From an uncultured Bacteroidia bacterium (GTDB lineage: Bacteria > Bacteroidota > Bacteroidia > Bacteroidales > Prolixibacteraceae), in assembly GCA_903918045.1 (NCBI GenBank), contig CAIXCY010000240.1, positions 55,403-119,402 of the forward strand: a DNA stretch of 64,000 bases, in the 5' to 3' direction. A program made the position numbers and the translations under genes. A model generated the notes under the pieces. The model was not told the origin of the DNA. It searched no databases and saw only the letters and a program-made list of their open reading frames with translations. The number at the start of each line of letters is the position of its first letter. The stretch's first letter is position 1. Of this stretch, positions 9,491 through 18,553 are shown piece after piece.

Positions 9491-9844
9491 TTATAATTCA
9501 GATTTTTTAATCAGCAACCGTTCCGCTTGTTCAACATCCTGCGTGATGAGTAGGATCGAATCAAGCATTGCCATTTTGATCATCTTTTCAACTGTCAGGG
9601 TGAGATTACATATAATAAATGTCCCCTCTGAATCCTCACACAACCGGTTTCCTACCAAAATAGCGCTTAAACCAGAAGAATCACAATATTCGCAATCTGC
9701 AAGGTCCAGAATAATATTGGAAATGCCCTGATTGGAAAGCATGACCAGTTCACCTTTTAGTTCGGGAGAGATAAAACTATCCAACCGATTTCTGACAACT
9801 TTTATGCAGGAGTAATTTGACTCATTACGAACTTCAAAACTCAT
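9491..9844 (-). CDS. STAS-domain protein (anti-sigma factor antagonist-like)
   Basis: The 117-residue single-domain protein has the STAS signature DCEYCDSSGLSAIL at about 49-62. In SpoIIAA/RsbV-type antagonists the serine in DSSG is phosphorylated by an anti-sigma kinase. No kinase or sigma-factor gene is adjacent. In Bacteroidota such stand-alone STAS proteins are common and mostly unassigned. It has its own terminator and is 40 bases from the end of rpsA. Confidence 0.85.
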   Translation of the reverse strand: MSFEVRNESNYSCIKVVRNRLDSFISPELKGELVMLSNQGISNIILDLADCEYCDSSGLSAILVGNRLCEDSEGTFIICNLTLTVEKMIKMAMLDSILLITQDVEQAERLLIKKSEL

Positions 9845-9883
9845 GGCAATTGATATTTGAACGATTAATTGATTATTAACTGA

Positions 9884-11884
9884 CTAATTCTCATTTTTTT
9901 CATTCTCCTCCATCTGAGTTCTCAAAGCAGCCAATTCGCTGATATCTCCGAGTGTTGTTTTCTCAGAAGTATCTTTCACTTGTTTAACTGTTTTTGGGGC
10001 AGCTTTTGCAGTGGTTTTCTTTTTGGCTGTCTCTTCAGATTTTTTGGAATCTTCATAAACACGTGAATGAGAAAGAATGATGCGTTTTGCTGATTTAGAG
10101 AACTCAATAACTTTGAAATCAAGTTTCTCGTCCATCTTAACGTTTGATCCATCCTCTTTCACAAGGTGACGTGGAGTTGCAAAACCCTCAACACCATAAG
10201 GCAATGAGATTACAGCGCCCTTGTCGAAAAGATCAATTACGGTACCTTCATGAACCGAATCAACAGTAAAGATGGTTTCGAATACATCCCATGGGTTTTC
10301 TTCGAGTTGTTTGTGACCAAGACTTAATCGACGATTGTCTTTGTCAATATCCAGAACCTGAACATCTACCTCTGCACCAATGGAGGTGAACTCTGACGGA
10401 TGTTTGATCTTCTTGGTCCAGCTAAGGTCGCTGATATGAATAAGTCCATCTACACCCTCTTCGATTTCAACGAAAACGCCAAAATTGGTAAAGTTACGTA
10501 CCCGGGCTACATGGTTGGAACCAATTGCATATTTCGCTTCGATTTTATCCCATGGATCATTCTTCATCTGCTTGATACCCAGTGACATTTTGCGTTCATC
10601 ACGGTCAAGAGTTAAAATTGTAGCTTCTACCTCATCTCCAACTTTAAGGAAGTCCTGCGCAGAACGAAGGTGTTGTGACCAGCTCATTTCTGAAACGTGG
10701 ATCAAACCTTCAACACCCGGAGCAATTTCGATAAATGCACCGTAATCAGCCATAACAACTACCTTACCCTTAACTACATCGCCAACTTTAAGCTCGGCGC
10801 TAAGGTTATCCCATGGATGAGATGATAATTGTTTAAGACCAAGGGCGATCCGTTTTTTGTCATCATCGAAATCAAGGATAACAACATTGATCTTCTGATC
10901 AAGCTGTACGATTTCGTTTGGATGAGCAACACGTCCCCAGCTTAGGTCGGTAATATGGATTAATCCATCTACGCCGCCAAGGTCAATAAATACACCGTAG
11001 GAGGTGATATTCTTAACAGTTCCTTCAAGAACCTGTCCCTTTTCAAGTTTGGAGATGATATCCTTCTTCTGTTGTTCAAGTTCCGCCTCGATAAGGGCTT
11101 TATGAGAAACAACAACGTTCCGGAACTCATGGTTGATCTTAACCACTTTGAACTCCATTGTTTTGTTCACATAAATATCGTAATCACGGATTGGTTTCAC
11201 ATCGATCTGTGAACCTGGAAGGAAGGCTTCAATTCCGAATACATCAACAATCATACCGCCTTTCGTACGGCATTTGATGAAACCGGTAATAATTTCGTCA
11301 TTTTCAAGCGCTGCGTTAACACGATCCCAGCTGCGCATTGCACGGGCTTTCTTGTGTGAAAGTGTAAGCTGACCCTTTTTGTCTTCAAGGGTTTCAACAT
11401 AAACTTCAACCTGATCGCCGATTTTCAATGAAGGGTTGTAACGGAATTCATTCACAGACACTATACCGTCTGATTTGTATCCGATGTCAACAACAACTTC
11501 GCGTTTGTTCATCGAGATTACGCGACCGTCAACAACTTCTTTCTCCTGAAGGATCGAAAGGGTATTGTCATACATGTCTGTCATCTCTTTTTTGGTGGCG
11601 ATACTGTTCACCGATTTGGTACCTTCGAAGGCATCCCAGTCAAAATCTTCATCAGCCTTCGCTGAAGTCTCCTTTAGCACCTTTGTTACGGGTACAACAG
11701 GAATTTCAATAACAATCTCAGCTACTTCTGCTACTGGAGCAGCAACAACTTCAACCTCTTCTGCCACCGGTGTGGCAGTTTCTTCTGCAGCAATCTCTGC
11801 TGCCTCTTCTACAGGTGTTGCGGGCACTTCTGCCGACAACGCTGCTTCCTCGTTAATTTCGGGGCTTTCGTTAATTTCACTCAT
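9884..11884 (-). CDS. rpsA: 30S ribosomal protein S1
   Basis: The 666-residue protein has an acidic Ala/Glu/Val-rich N-terminal extension (about residues 1-90), then six S1 RNA-binding repeats. These are recognisable by recurring GxVxxxxxxGxxVxxxxGxxGxxHxSxLSW blocks, for example GVDGLIHITDLSW and GVEGLIHVSEMSW. The C-terminus is Lys/Ala/Thr-rich. S1 binds mRNA on the small ribosomal subunit and is essential for initiation on leaders with weak Shine-Dalgarno sequences, as is usual in Bacteroidota. The N-terminal extension is longer than in proteobacterial S1. A well-formed promoter lies upstream. Confidence 0.95.
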   Translation of the reverse strand: MSEINESPEINEEAALSAEVPATPVEEAAEIAAEETATPVAEEVEVVAAPVAEVAEIVIEIPVVPVTKVLKETSAKADEDFDWDAFEGTKSVNSIATKKEMTDMYDNTLSILQEKEVVDGRVISMNKREVVVDIGYKSDGIVSVNEFRYNPSLKIGDQVEVYVETLEDKKGQLTLSHKKARAMRSWDRVNAALENDEIITGFIKCRTKGGMIVDVFGIEAFLPGSQIDVKPIRDYDIYVNKTMEFKVVKINHEFRNVVVSHKALIEAELEQQKKDIISKLEKGQVLEGTVKNITSYGVFIDLGGVDGLIHITDLSWGRVAHPNEIVQLDQKINVVILDFDDDKKRIALGLKQLSSHPWDNLSAELKVGDVVKGKVVVMADYGAFIEIAPGVEGLIHVSEMSWSQHLRSAQDFLKVGDEVEATILTLDRDERKMSLGIKQMKNDPWDKIEAKYAIGSNHVARVRNFTNFGVFVEIEEGVDGLIHISDLSWTKKIKHPSEFTSIGAEVDVQVLDIDKDNRRLSLGHKQLEENPWDVFETIFTVDSVHEGTVIDLFDKGAVISLPYGVEGFATPRHLVKEDGSNVKMDEKLDFKVIEFSKSAKRIILSHSRVYEDSKKSEETAKKKTTAKAAPKTVKQVKDTSEKTTLGDISELAALRTQMEENEKNEN

Positions 11885-11935
11885 TCAATTTGCTCTTAAA
11901 ATTAATAAATTAGACATTATTATAAAATTGTGGCG

Positions 11936-11966
11936 CAAAATTACGATTTATCCCTTTAATATCAAA
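11936..11966 (-). promoter_or_regulatory. Bacteroidota-type promoter of rpsA
   Basis: On the minus strand TTTG (11963-11966) is followed after 19 bases by TAATTTTG (11936-11943). This fits the phylum's primary sigma-factor consensus TTTG-N19-21-TAnnTTTG and lies about 50 bases before the rpsA start. Confidence 0.72.
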
Positions 11967-12042
11967 TGATTATTTGATTTTTTAAGGTTAATTTGCAGTT
12001 AAACTCTTTTAATTTGCTATTTCTTAAATCAAAAAACGGGTT

Positions 12043-12050
12043 TATATTTG
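12043..12050 (+). promoter_or_regulatory. Probable -7 element of the phosphohexomutase promoter
   Basis: TATATTTG matches TAnnTTTG 56 bases before the ATG at 12107. The nearest TTTG upstream is 26 bases away, longer than the usual 19-21, so the -33 element is uncertain. Confidence 0.45.
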
Positions 12051-12106
12051 GTTAATTTTTCTTACGCAATCAAAATTGTTTGAAAACTATATAATTCAAT
12101 CACACT

Positions 12107-13852
12107 ATGGCAAAATCTCAGACTCCGGAATCTATTTTAGAGAAAGCAAACGGATGGTTAACCGGAAATTACGACACTAAAACGAAGGAAGAAGTCAGGC
12201 AACTCGTCGATAGCGACGACAATACAGCTTTGATAGATGCTTTTTACCGGGACCTTGAATTTGGGACCGGTGGATTACGAGGCATCATGGGTGTTGGCTC
12301 GAATCGTATGAATATTTATACCGTGGGAGCAGCAACGCAAGGGCTTAGCAATTATCTGAAAGTTGCATTCTCCGCTTTGCCCTCGATCGGGGTTGCGATC
12401 GGGCATGACTGCCGAAATAATAGTCGCCTTTTTGCAGAAACTGCAGCTGGAATCTTTTCAGCCAACGGCATTAAAGTGTACCTCTTTGAAGACCTGCGCC
12501 CCACACCCGAAATTTCATTTGCCATCAGGGAACTTAGTTTGCAAAGTGGTATTATCCTGACAGCCTCCCACAATCCGAAAGAGTATAACGGATATAAAGC
12601 CTACTGGGATGATGGTTCTCAGATTGTTGAGCCACACGATGTCAATGTGATTAATGAAGTTTCGAAAGTAAAAGTAGAGGATATTAAATTTAACGGACCA
12701 AAGGAAAACATTATCAGTCTGGGCGCTGATATGGATGAGAAATTTCTGGAAAAAGTAGTATCTGTCTCACTTTCACCCGATATTATCAGGCAACAGAAAG
12801 ATCTGAAGATTGTTTACACTCCGATTCATGGAACGGGAGTTAAACTTATTCCGATGGCTTTGGCTAAGATGGGATTCACCAACGTGATTCATGTCCCGGA
12901 ACAGGATGTGGTCAGCGGTGATTTCCCAACGGTAATCTCTCCAAATCCGGAGGAGCCGGCAGCAATGAAGCTGGCAATTGCAAAAGCAGTGGAAATGGAT
13001 GCCGATCTTGTGATGGCCTCCGATCCGGATGCCGATCGTCTGGGCATTGCCATAAAGAATGCCAAGGGAGAATTTATCCTTGTAAACGGGAATCAAACAG
13101 TCCTGATTTTCCTCTACTATATTATTTCAAAACGGAAGGAACTTGGCCTTTTAAAAGGAATTGAATATGTAGTAAAAACAATTGTTACAAGCGAATTAGT
13201 TGTCGACATCGCTAAACGGAACGGGGTTGAATGCTATGACGTTTATACGGGCTTTAAATATATTGCGGAGGTCATCAGGGAAAACGAAGGAATAAAACAA
13301 TATATCGGCGGTGGAGAAGAGAGCTTCGGGTTTATGCCGGCCGATTTTGTACGCGATAAAGATGCTGTAAGTTCCTGTGCACTCATGGCTGAGATTGCGG
13401 CATGGGCCAAAGATAACGGACGTTCGTTATTTGAAATGCTACAGGATATCTACATGACCTATGGCTACTCGAAGGAGAAAATGAAATATGTAGTTCGTAC
13501 CGGTAAGAGCGGCGCCGAAGAGATTGAACAGATGATGGTTAAATTCAGAAATAATCCCCCAAAACAACTTGCAGGTTCACCCCTTTCAGTTGTAAAGGAT
13601 TATGAAACGCTTAGGGAAAAGAATCTTATTGATGGAACAGAGAAGGTAATCAATCAGAAAATCACCGCAAATGTTCTGCAATTTTTTACTGTTGACGGCT
13701 CAAAAGTATCGGTTCGCCCATCCGGGACTGAACCTAAAATCAAGTTTTATATCGAAGTGAAAGATTCGCTCACATCCGCTTCAGAATATGATACAGTGGA
13801 ATTAAAAACAAACCTTAAAATTGATCAGGTGATGACTGATCTTGGATTATAA
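12107..13852 (+). CDS. Phosphoglucomutase/phosphomannomutase family phospho-sugar mutase
   Basis: The 581-residue alpha-D-phosphohexomutase has the phosphoserine loop TASHNP at 152-157 (Ser154), the metal-binding DPDADRLG loop, the sugar-binding GGGEESFGF loop, and the phosphate-binding RPSGTEPKIKFY loop near the C-terminus. All four catalytic regions are intact. The length and N-terminal FGTGGLRG segment fit the phosphoglucomutase-2/PgcA-like subfamily. It interconverts hexose 1- and 6-phosphates and would serve the galactose route encoded further along. Monocistronic. Confidence 0.92.
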   Translation: MAKSQTPESILEKANGWLTGNYDTKTKEEVRQLVDSDDNTALIDAFYRDLEFGTGGLRGIMGVGSNRMNIYTVGAATQGLSNYLKVAFSALPSIGVAIGHDCRNNSRLFAETAAGIFSANGIKVYLFEDLRPTPEISFAIRELSLQSGIILTASHNPKEYNGYKAYWDDGSQIVEPHDVNVINEVSKVKVEDIKFNGPKENIISLGADMDEKFLEKVVSVSLSPDIIRQQKDLKIVYTPIHGTGVKLIPMALAKMGFTNVIHVPEQDVVSGDFPTVISPNPEEPAAMKLAIAKAVEMDADLVMASDPDADRLGIAIKNAKGEFILVNGNQTVLIFLYYIISKRKELGLLKGIEYVVKTIVTSELVVDIAKRNGVECYDVYTGFKYIAEVIRENEGIKQYIGGGEESFGFMPADFVRDKDAVSSCALMAEIAAWAKDNGRSLFEMLQDIYMTYGYSKEKMKYVVRTGKSGAEEIEQMMVKFRNNPPKQLAGSPLSVVKDYETLREKNLIDGTEKVINQKITANVLQFFTVDGSKVSVRPSGTEPKIKFYIEVKDSLTSASEYDTVELKTNLKIDQVMTDLGL

Positions 13853-13947
13853 AATTAATTTTACATCCTGATTAAAACAGAAGTTGTATTCAATCTGTAT
13901 TGCCCTTTTTATCAATAATTTAACAGAAAATAATAATTCAAAGAAAA

Positions 13948-14712
13948 ATGAAAAGAATTCTTTTAGGAGTATTTGTTTTAGGTTCCATTACCGCTTTTGC
14001 TCAGAACCAAAATCCCGAGAATGCCAAGATGAAGCCTGAGATGACCGAATTCTGGGACCCCGAAGTAGCAGTGGTTACTCCTGGTGAAAACAACAGCAAT
14101 GCACCCGCAGATGCCGTAATCCTTTTTGACGGAACACCGGAATCACTGCTTCAAAACTGGACTAACAGTAAAGGTGAAGCTCCGGGATGGAGTGTTGCCG
14201 ACAATTGCGTAACAGTTGTAAAAGGTACCGGTACGATAAATTCAAAAGCTTCTTTTGAAGATTTCCAGTTACATATCGAATGGCGGTCACCTGCAGTTGT
14301 TGATCCTGAGAGTAAAAGTCAGGGGCGCGGAAATTCCGGAATATTTATGCAGGAACGTTATGAATTACAAGTACTTGACAACTATAACAACCGCACATAC
14401 CGGAATGGTCAGGCAGGTTCATTTTACAAGCAACACCCTCCTTTGGTAAATGTATGTAAAAAACCGGGGGAATGGCAGACTTACGATGTAATCTATACAG
14501 CGCCAAGATTTAAAGCCGACAGTACAGTATTCTCACCAGCACGTGCCACCGTACTTCAAAATGGAGTGCTTGTACAAAATAACGTATCATTGTTTGGCCC
14601 GACAGAATATATCGGCATACCAAAATATAAGGCTCATGGTCCTGCACCACTTGTTCTCCAAGATCATGGCAACCCGGTAAGTTACCGCAATATCTGGCTT
14701 AGAAAATTATAA
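13948..14712 (+). CDS. Secreted DUF1080 (3-keto-disaccharide hydrolase-like) protein
   Basis: The 254-residue protein begins with an export signal (MKRILLGVFVLGSITAFAQ). A DUF1080 beta-sandwich follows, with the family's ILFDGTPESLLQNW start (about 59-72), GNSGIFMQ and YELQVLDNY segments, and the C-terminal SYRNIWLRKL end. The family includes periplasmic sugar hydrolases acting on 3-keto-glycosides, and many members are uncharacterised. A strong terminator follows it. Confidence 0.85.
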   Translation: MKRILLGVFVLGSITAFAQNQNPENAKMKPEMTEFWDPEVAVVTPGENNSNAPADAVILFDGTPESLLQNWTNSKGEAPGWSVADNCVTVVKGTGTINSKASFEDFQLHIEWRSPAVVDPESKSQGRGNSGIFMQERYELQVLDNYNNRTYRNGQAGSFYKQHPPLVNVCKKPGEWQTYDVIYTAPRFKADSTVFSPARATVLQNGVLVQNNVSLFGPTEYIGIPKYKAHGPAPLVLQDHGNPVSYRNIWLRKL

Positions 14713-14732
14713 AATACAACTTCTGAAATGCA

Positions 14733-14759
14733 AAATGCCCGGGATTTCCGGGCATTTTT
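14733..14759 (+). terminator. Rho-independent terminator after the DUF1080 gene
   Basis: Perfect 10-bp arms AAATGCCCGG and CCGGGCATTT around a 5-nt loop, with the right arm running into TTTTT. Confidence 0.88.
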
Positions 14760-14797
14760 GACTTAGGAAAATTGTCGTGAACAGCTTATTGAAATAA

Positions 14798-15004
14798 TTA
14801 AACCAAAATGTCGACTTTAATAAATTTCAGCCGTCGATCGCATAGATTGAGGTTATCCTCAGAAAGGTCGTAAAAAGCTAGTAACTTCAGATTTGGACCG
14901 GCATCCCAAAAATTCATTGTGGTACCAGTTCTTCTTAAACCATAACCGATCAGCCTTGCTTTGAGAACCTTTCCATCTGTAGCTACATTAAGAAATTCAG
15001 GCAA
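14798..15004 (-). CDS. Small hypothetical protein, unrecognised
   Basis: This open frame of 68 codons sits in a 411-base gap. Its composition (GYGLRRTGTTMNFWDAGPN) is more protein-like than most shadow frames, and nothing else is coded opposite. It lacks a signal peptide, motif or clear promoter. It could be a remnant of a longer gene. I do not recognise it and give it low weight. Confidence 0.28.
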   Translation of the reverse strand: MPEFLNVATDGKVLKARLIGYGLRRTGTTMNFWDAGPNLKLLAFYDLSEDNLNLCDRRLKFIKVDILV

Positions 15005-15123
15005 TTAGTTTGATTTAAAACACTAAAAGTGAATCTGAAGATTTAAAATTAATTAATTTTTTTGACTACTTTTGAAAGGCTGAATATTATTTAACTTGTT
15101 GGTCAACTTATTAATATTAAAAT

Positions 15124-15345
15124 ATGGATTTGCAATATATTACCGATAAAAAAGGACATAAAAATGCTGTTCAGCTTCCAATTAAGGAATGGAAGCAAAT
15201 TCAAAATGACCTTAAAGAGCTTGAGATTCTTAGGGATAAAAAAGCATTCCTAAATGATCTTAAAGAATCAATAGAGGAGATAAAGCTTGCAAAAGAGGGT
15301 AAGATAATTCTCAAATCAGCCAAAGATTTTCTAAATGAACTTTAA
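15124..15345 (+). CDS. Antitoxin of a type II toxin-antitoxin pair
   Basis: The 73-residue, highly charged and mostly helical protein begins MDLQYITDKKGHKNAVQLP and continues with a short beta strand then helices, ending in AKDFLNEL. It matches the layout of Bacteroidota antitoxins (RelB/Phd-like) that pair with RelE/ParE toxins: a small gene immediately before the toxin with an 11-base overlap. It would bind and silence the toxin and repress the shared promoter. The family name is not certain from sequence alone. Confidence 0.72.
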   Translation: MDLQYITDKKGHKNAVQLPIKEWKQIQNDLKELEILRDKKAFLNDLKESIEEIKLAKEGKIILKSAKDFLNEL

Positions 15346-15661
15346 CGTTGAAATAACCGCTTCATTTAATAAGCATGCCAAACACCTGATTAAGAAATTT
15401 CCATCCTTAAAGTCCGAACTCTATAATTTAGTTCAATCACTTGAATTAAATCCTATTATAGGTAAGTCAATTGGTCAAAATTGTTACAAAATACGGTTAG
15501 TTATTGCCTCGAAAGGTAAGGGGAAATCGGGCGGTGCACGGATAATTACCCATTTACATATCTCCAAAAAAACTGTTTACCTGCTAACAATATATGACAA
15601 GTCTGAGCATGCAAACATATCTGAAAACGAAATTAAAGAATTAGTCTCTTTAATTCTTTAA
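15335..15661 (+). CDS. RelE/ParE-family toxin
   Basis: The 108-residue basic protein fits the RelE/ParE fold. An N-terminal strand (FNVEITASFNKHAK) leads into two helices, then IGQNCYKIRLVIASKGKGKSGGARII, and a C-terminal strand pair YLLTIYDKSEHANIS with the last helix ENEIKELV. That GGARI...YDKSE arrangement is typical of HigB/RelE-like toxins that cleave mRNA at the ribosome. The start lies inside the antitoxin gene in another frame. It appears intact. Confidence 0.78.
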   Translation: MNFNVEITASFNKHAKHLIKKFPSLKSELYNLVQSLELNPIIGKSIGQNCYKIRLVIASKGKGKSGGARIITHLHISKKTVYLLTIYDKSEHANISENEIKELVSLIL

Positions 15662-15774
15662 GATTAAGGGAGTAGTCTGCTTGATCCACAAGAATAAAAA
15701 TCCAAAAACAATCTCTTTTGAGTTAATGAATTCTTATCATTTCCCGGAATATTTTCGACTTAATCAATATTCCA

Positions 15775-15782
15775 TATCTTTG
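15775..15782 (+). promoter_or_regulatory. -7 promoter element of guaA
   Basis: TATCTTTG fits TAnnTTTG and ends 31 bases before the guaA ATG, which gives a short leader. No convincing -33 TTTG was found at 19-21 bases. Confidence 0.5.
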
Positions 15783-15813
15783 CACCATTATAGCGATATT
15801 AAAACACATACTG

Positions 15814-17343
15814 ATGCAGGAAAAAATAATCATCCTCGATTTTGGATCCCAATATACCCAACTGATCGGACGGCGTGTTCGCGAACTGAATGTTTATTGT
15901 GAAATCCACCCTTTCAACCATTATCCTGAAATTGACGACTCCGTAAAAGGGGTAATTCTTTCGGGAAGTCCTTATTCAGTCAGGGACGAAAATGGTCCAA
16001 GAATCGATTTGGATAAGGTCAGGGGGCATTTCCCATTATTAGGTGTTTGTTATGGGGCTCAATACCTTGCCCATTTTTTCGGAGGAGAGGTAGCCGCCTC
16101 TGATTCTAGGGAATATGGTCGTGCTAAACTAACTGTTATAGAAAAAGAGAGTATCCTTTTACATGGTATCAGCGAAGATTCACAGGTATGGATGTCACAC
16201 GGAGACACGATTATTAGGCTGCCTGAGGATTACACCATCATCGCTTCGACAGAAGATGTCGAAAACGCGGCATTTAAGATTGAGGGTGAGGATACTTATG
16301 CAATACAGTTTCATCCCGAGGTTTATCATACCACTGAAGGGACTAAAATCCTTGAGAACTTTCTCGTAAATATTTGCGGCTGCAAACAGGACTGGACACC
16401 CGATTCGTTTATTGAAACCACGATAGCCAAATTGCGCGAAACGATAGGAAATGATAAAGTGGTACTGGGGCTCTCCGGTGGAGTAGATTCTACTGTTGCA
16501 GGGGTCCTACTCCATAAGGCTATTGGAATAAACTTAACCTGTATCTTTGTTGATAACGGGCTGCTTCGTAAAAATGAATTCCAGGATGTACTCGACTCGT
16601 ATCAGCATATGGGTCTGAATGTAATCGGGGTGGATGCAAGCGAACGATTCTGGAATGACCTGAAAGGGATCACTGATCCCGAGACAAAACGAAAAATTAT
16701 TGGACGCGACTTTATTGAAGTCTTTGATATCGAAGCCCACAAAATTAAAGATGTTAAATGGCTTGCTCAGGGAACCATTTATCCCGATGTGATTGAATCA
16801 GTTTCGGTTAACGGCCCTTCTGCCACTATAAAATCCCACCATAATGTAGGTGGTCTTCCCGAAAAAATGCATTTAAAGGTTGTTGAGCCATTGAACCTGC
16901 TGTTCAAAGACGAGGTCCGCCGCGTTGGAAGAGCGCTGGGAATTAAGCCCGAATTGCTTGGCAGGCATCCATTCCCGGGACCCGGGCTTGGGATTAGAAT
17001 TTTAAGCGATGTAACCCCCGAAAAAGTCAGAGTGCTTCAGGAAGCCGATGCAATATTTGTAAACGGCCTCAAAGAGTGGGGATTATATGACAAGGTATGG
17101 CAGGCTGGTGTTATGTTGTTGCCGGTGCAATCTGTCGGTGTCATGGGCGATGAAAGAACCTATGAGAATGTGGTTGCATTGCGCGCAGTCGCCTCAACCG
17201 ACGGGATGACTGCCGACTGGGTCCATCTCCCCTACGAATTTCTGGCAAAGATTTCAAATGATATCATCAATAAGGTGCGCGGGATTAACCGGGTTGTATA
17301 CGACATCAGCTCCAAACCACCCGCCACCATTGAGTGGGAATAA
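15814..17343 (+). CDS. guaA: GMP synthase (glutamine-hydrolysing)
   Basis: The 509-residue enzyme converts XMP to GMP with ATP and glutamine. The class I amidotransferase domain occupies about residues 1-190, with nucleophile Cys79 in GVCYGAQ and the His167/Glu169 pair in QFHPEV. The ATP pyrophosphatase loop SGGVDST is at 221-227, and the C-terminal dimerisation/XMP domain contains [11 protein letters not shown] and ends PPATIEWE. The last motif is the invariant GuaA terminus, so the gene is full length. Monocistronic. Confidence 0.96.
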   Translation: MQEKIIILDFGSQYTQLIGRRVRELNVYCEIHPFNHYPEIDDSVKGVILSGSPYSVRDENGPRIDLDKVRGHFPLLGVCYGAQYLAHFFGGEVAASDSREYGRAKLTVIEKESILLHGISEDSQVWMSHGDTIIRLPEDYTIIASTEDVENAAFKIEGEDTYAIQFHPEVYHTTEGTKILENFLVNICGCKQDWTPDSFIETTIAKLRETIGNDKVVLGLSGGVDSTVAGVLLHKAIGINLTCIFVDNGLLRKNEFQDVLDSYQHMGLNVIGVDASERFWNDLKGITDPETKRKIIGRDFIEVFDIEAHKIKDVKWLAQGTIYPDVIESVSVNGPSATIKSHHNVGGLPEKMHLKVVEPLNLLFKDEVRRVGRALGIKPELLGRHPFPGPGLGIRILSDVTPEKVRVLQEADAIFVNGLKEWGLYDKVWQAGVMLLPVQSVGVMGDERTYENVVALRAVASTDGMTADWVHLPYEFLAKISNDIINKVRGINRVVYDISSKPPATIEWE

Positions 17344-17364
17344 AATCAATTTGATGATTCGACA

Positions 17365-17406
17365 ATTTGGCATTAATTGAGTTTAAGAACTTAACTAATG
17401 CCAAAT
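17365..17406. repeat. Long inverted repeat between convergent genes (possible bidirectional terminator)
   Basis: Two 19-base arms (17365-17383 and 17388-17406) pair with two mismatches around a TAAG loop. The outer part ATTTGGCATTA is perfect. No long T-run follows on the plus side. It sits 22 bases after guaA and before the end of the convergent phosphoesterase gene. Confidence 0.6.
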
Positions 17407-17467
17407 GAGCATATACTTTATTGCAATCTATTTTAATTTCTACCTTATTTCAATCAGCTTCCGAATA

Positions 17468-18406
17468 TCAGAGCGAAACATTAATGATATTCTCCCTGGT
17501 AAGTTGTTGTTCACCGCTCCATCGATATGCCGATAGCGTCTCTGACCCAACAACCGCACTATCAATGCAGCAGATATTTTGCTGCATGATTACTGCGCCT
17601 TCGGTAAGACAATAATGCCCGACAACCACCGGGGGCTTAATAACGGGATAGGGTTCAAATGAGGGGGCAAGCTGAATCGGAACGGTATATTCGGGTAAAA
17701 CAAACTTGTTTCCAAACGAGAGTTGGCGAAAAGTTTTGTTCTGCGGCGACTCCCACCAGTTCATACGGAATACCTTACGGCTCATCCCCTTCGAACATTT
17801 TAAAATCAGGTCAGGGGGGCATCGAAACTCCAGACCCTTGAGTATCCGGTAAATAATTGAAGCAGTAGGGTGTTGGTTTTCGTGAATCGTCCTCAAAAAA
17901 TCCTTTTTCAGTTTTCCCTTGGGGATAAAACTTCTCAGATAATTAATATCGTCATCATTCCAGTATGCGTGAATAACCCTTAATGACCCCAGATCGAGAA
18001 AGAAGGGCAAAGTCCGCAGCCACTTCAGATGATCTTTCCATTCCGGAATAAACCCGGTGAACGCTGTGAGGGTGCTTTGAATCTGATTCCGGTTTCCGGC
18101 AATATGACGTGAAAGGTACATGCCGGCGGAATCCTTGATATGATAAAGAATTGCACTGTATTCATGATTACCAAGGATTGTAAGGGCAGTTCCGGATTCA
18201 GTCATTTGACGCACAATCTGGATAGTCTCCCTGATCTCCGGACCGCGGTTTATAAAATCGCCGATAAAAATCGCCGTCCGATCCGGGTGTTTCCAGGTGC
18301 CATCATATTTAACATACCCCATCGACTTTAGAAGTTTCTTCAACAACGTGGCATGGCCGTGTACATCTCCGATTATATCATAATATTGAGGTCCCATAGC
18401 GCCCAA
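17468..18406 (-). CDS. Calcineurin-like metallophosphoesterase
   Basis: The 312-residue protein shows the phosphoesterase metal motifs in order: GDVHG at 13-17, GDFINRGPE at about 49-57 and GNHE at 79-82, then a GHYCL His motif toward the C-terminus. This is the PPP-type or PrpE/ApaH-like arrangement, so substrates may be phosphoproteins or dinucleotide polyphosphates. No membrane segment or signal is present. A start at the second Met (18397) is possible. Single gene, convergent with guaA. Confidence 0.85.
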   Translation of the reverse strand: MGAMGPQYYDIIGDVHGHATLLKKLLKSMGYVKYDGTWKHPDRTAIFIGDFINRGPEIRETIQIVRQMTESGTALTILGNHEYSAILYHIKDSAGMYLSRHIAGNRNQIQSTLTAFTGFIPEWKDHLKWLRTLPFFLDLGSLRVIHAYWNDDDINYLRSFIPKGKLKKDFLRTIHENQHPTASIIYRILKGLEFRCPPDLILKCSKGMSRKVFRMNWWESPQNKTFRQLSFGNKFVLPEYTVPIQLAPSFEPYPVIKPPVVVGHYCLTEGAVIMQQNICCIDSAVVGSETLSAYRWSGEQQLTRENIINVSL

Positions 18407-18484
18407 AATTAAAAATAATTAATCAACTAAATCTTAATTTTAATAAAGATTTAGATTGTCATTCAAATAATCTCCGGACACAAA

Positions 18485-18520
18485 AATGGCAGGAGTACCC
18501 GGTCGGATTCTCCTGCCATT
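18485..18520 (-). terminator. Rho-independent terminator of the galK-MFS operon
   Basis: Arms AATGGCAGGAG and CTCCTGCCATT pair perfectly over 11 bp with a 14-nt loop. Read on the minus strand, the stem runs into TTTTT. It lies 34 bases after the MFS gene. Confidence 0.86.
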
Positions 18521-18553
18521 CAATTGACCGCTCAGTAAGTTCAGTTCGAGCGC

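Noticed and set aside
15681..15902. 73-codon plus-strand frame before and into guaA
   Set aside because: It overlaps the guaA start and the -7 promoter element and has no protein-like pattern.
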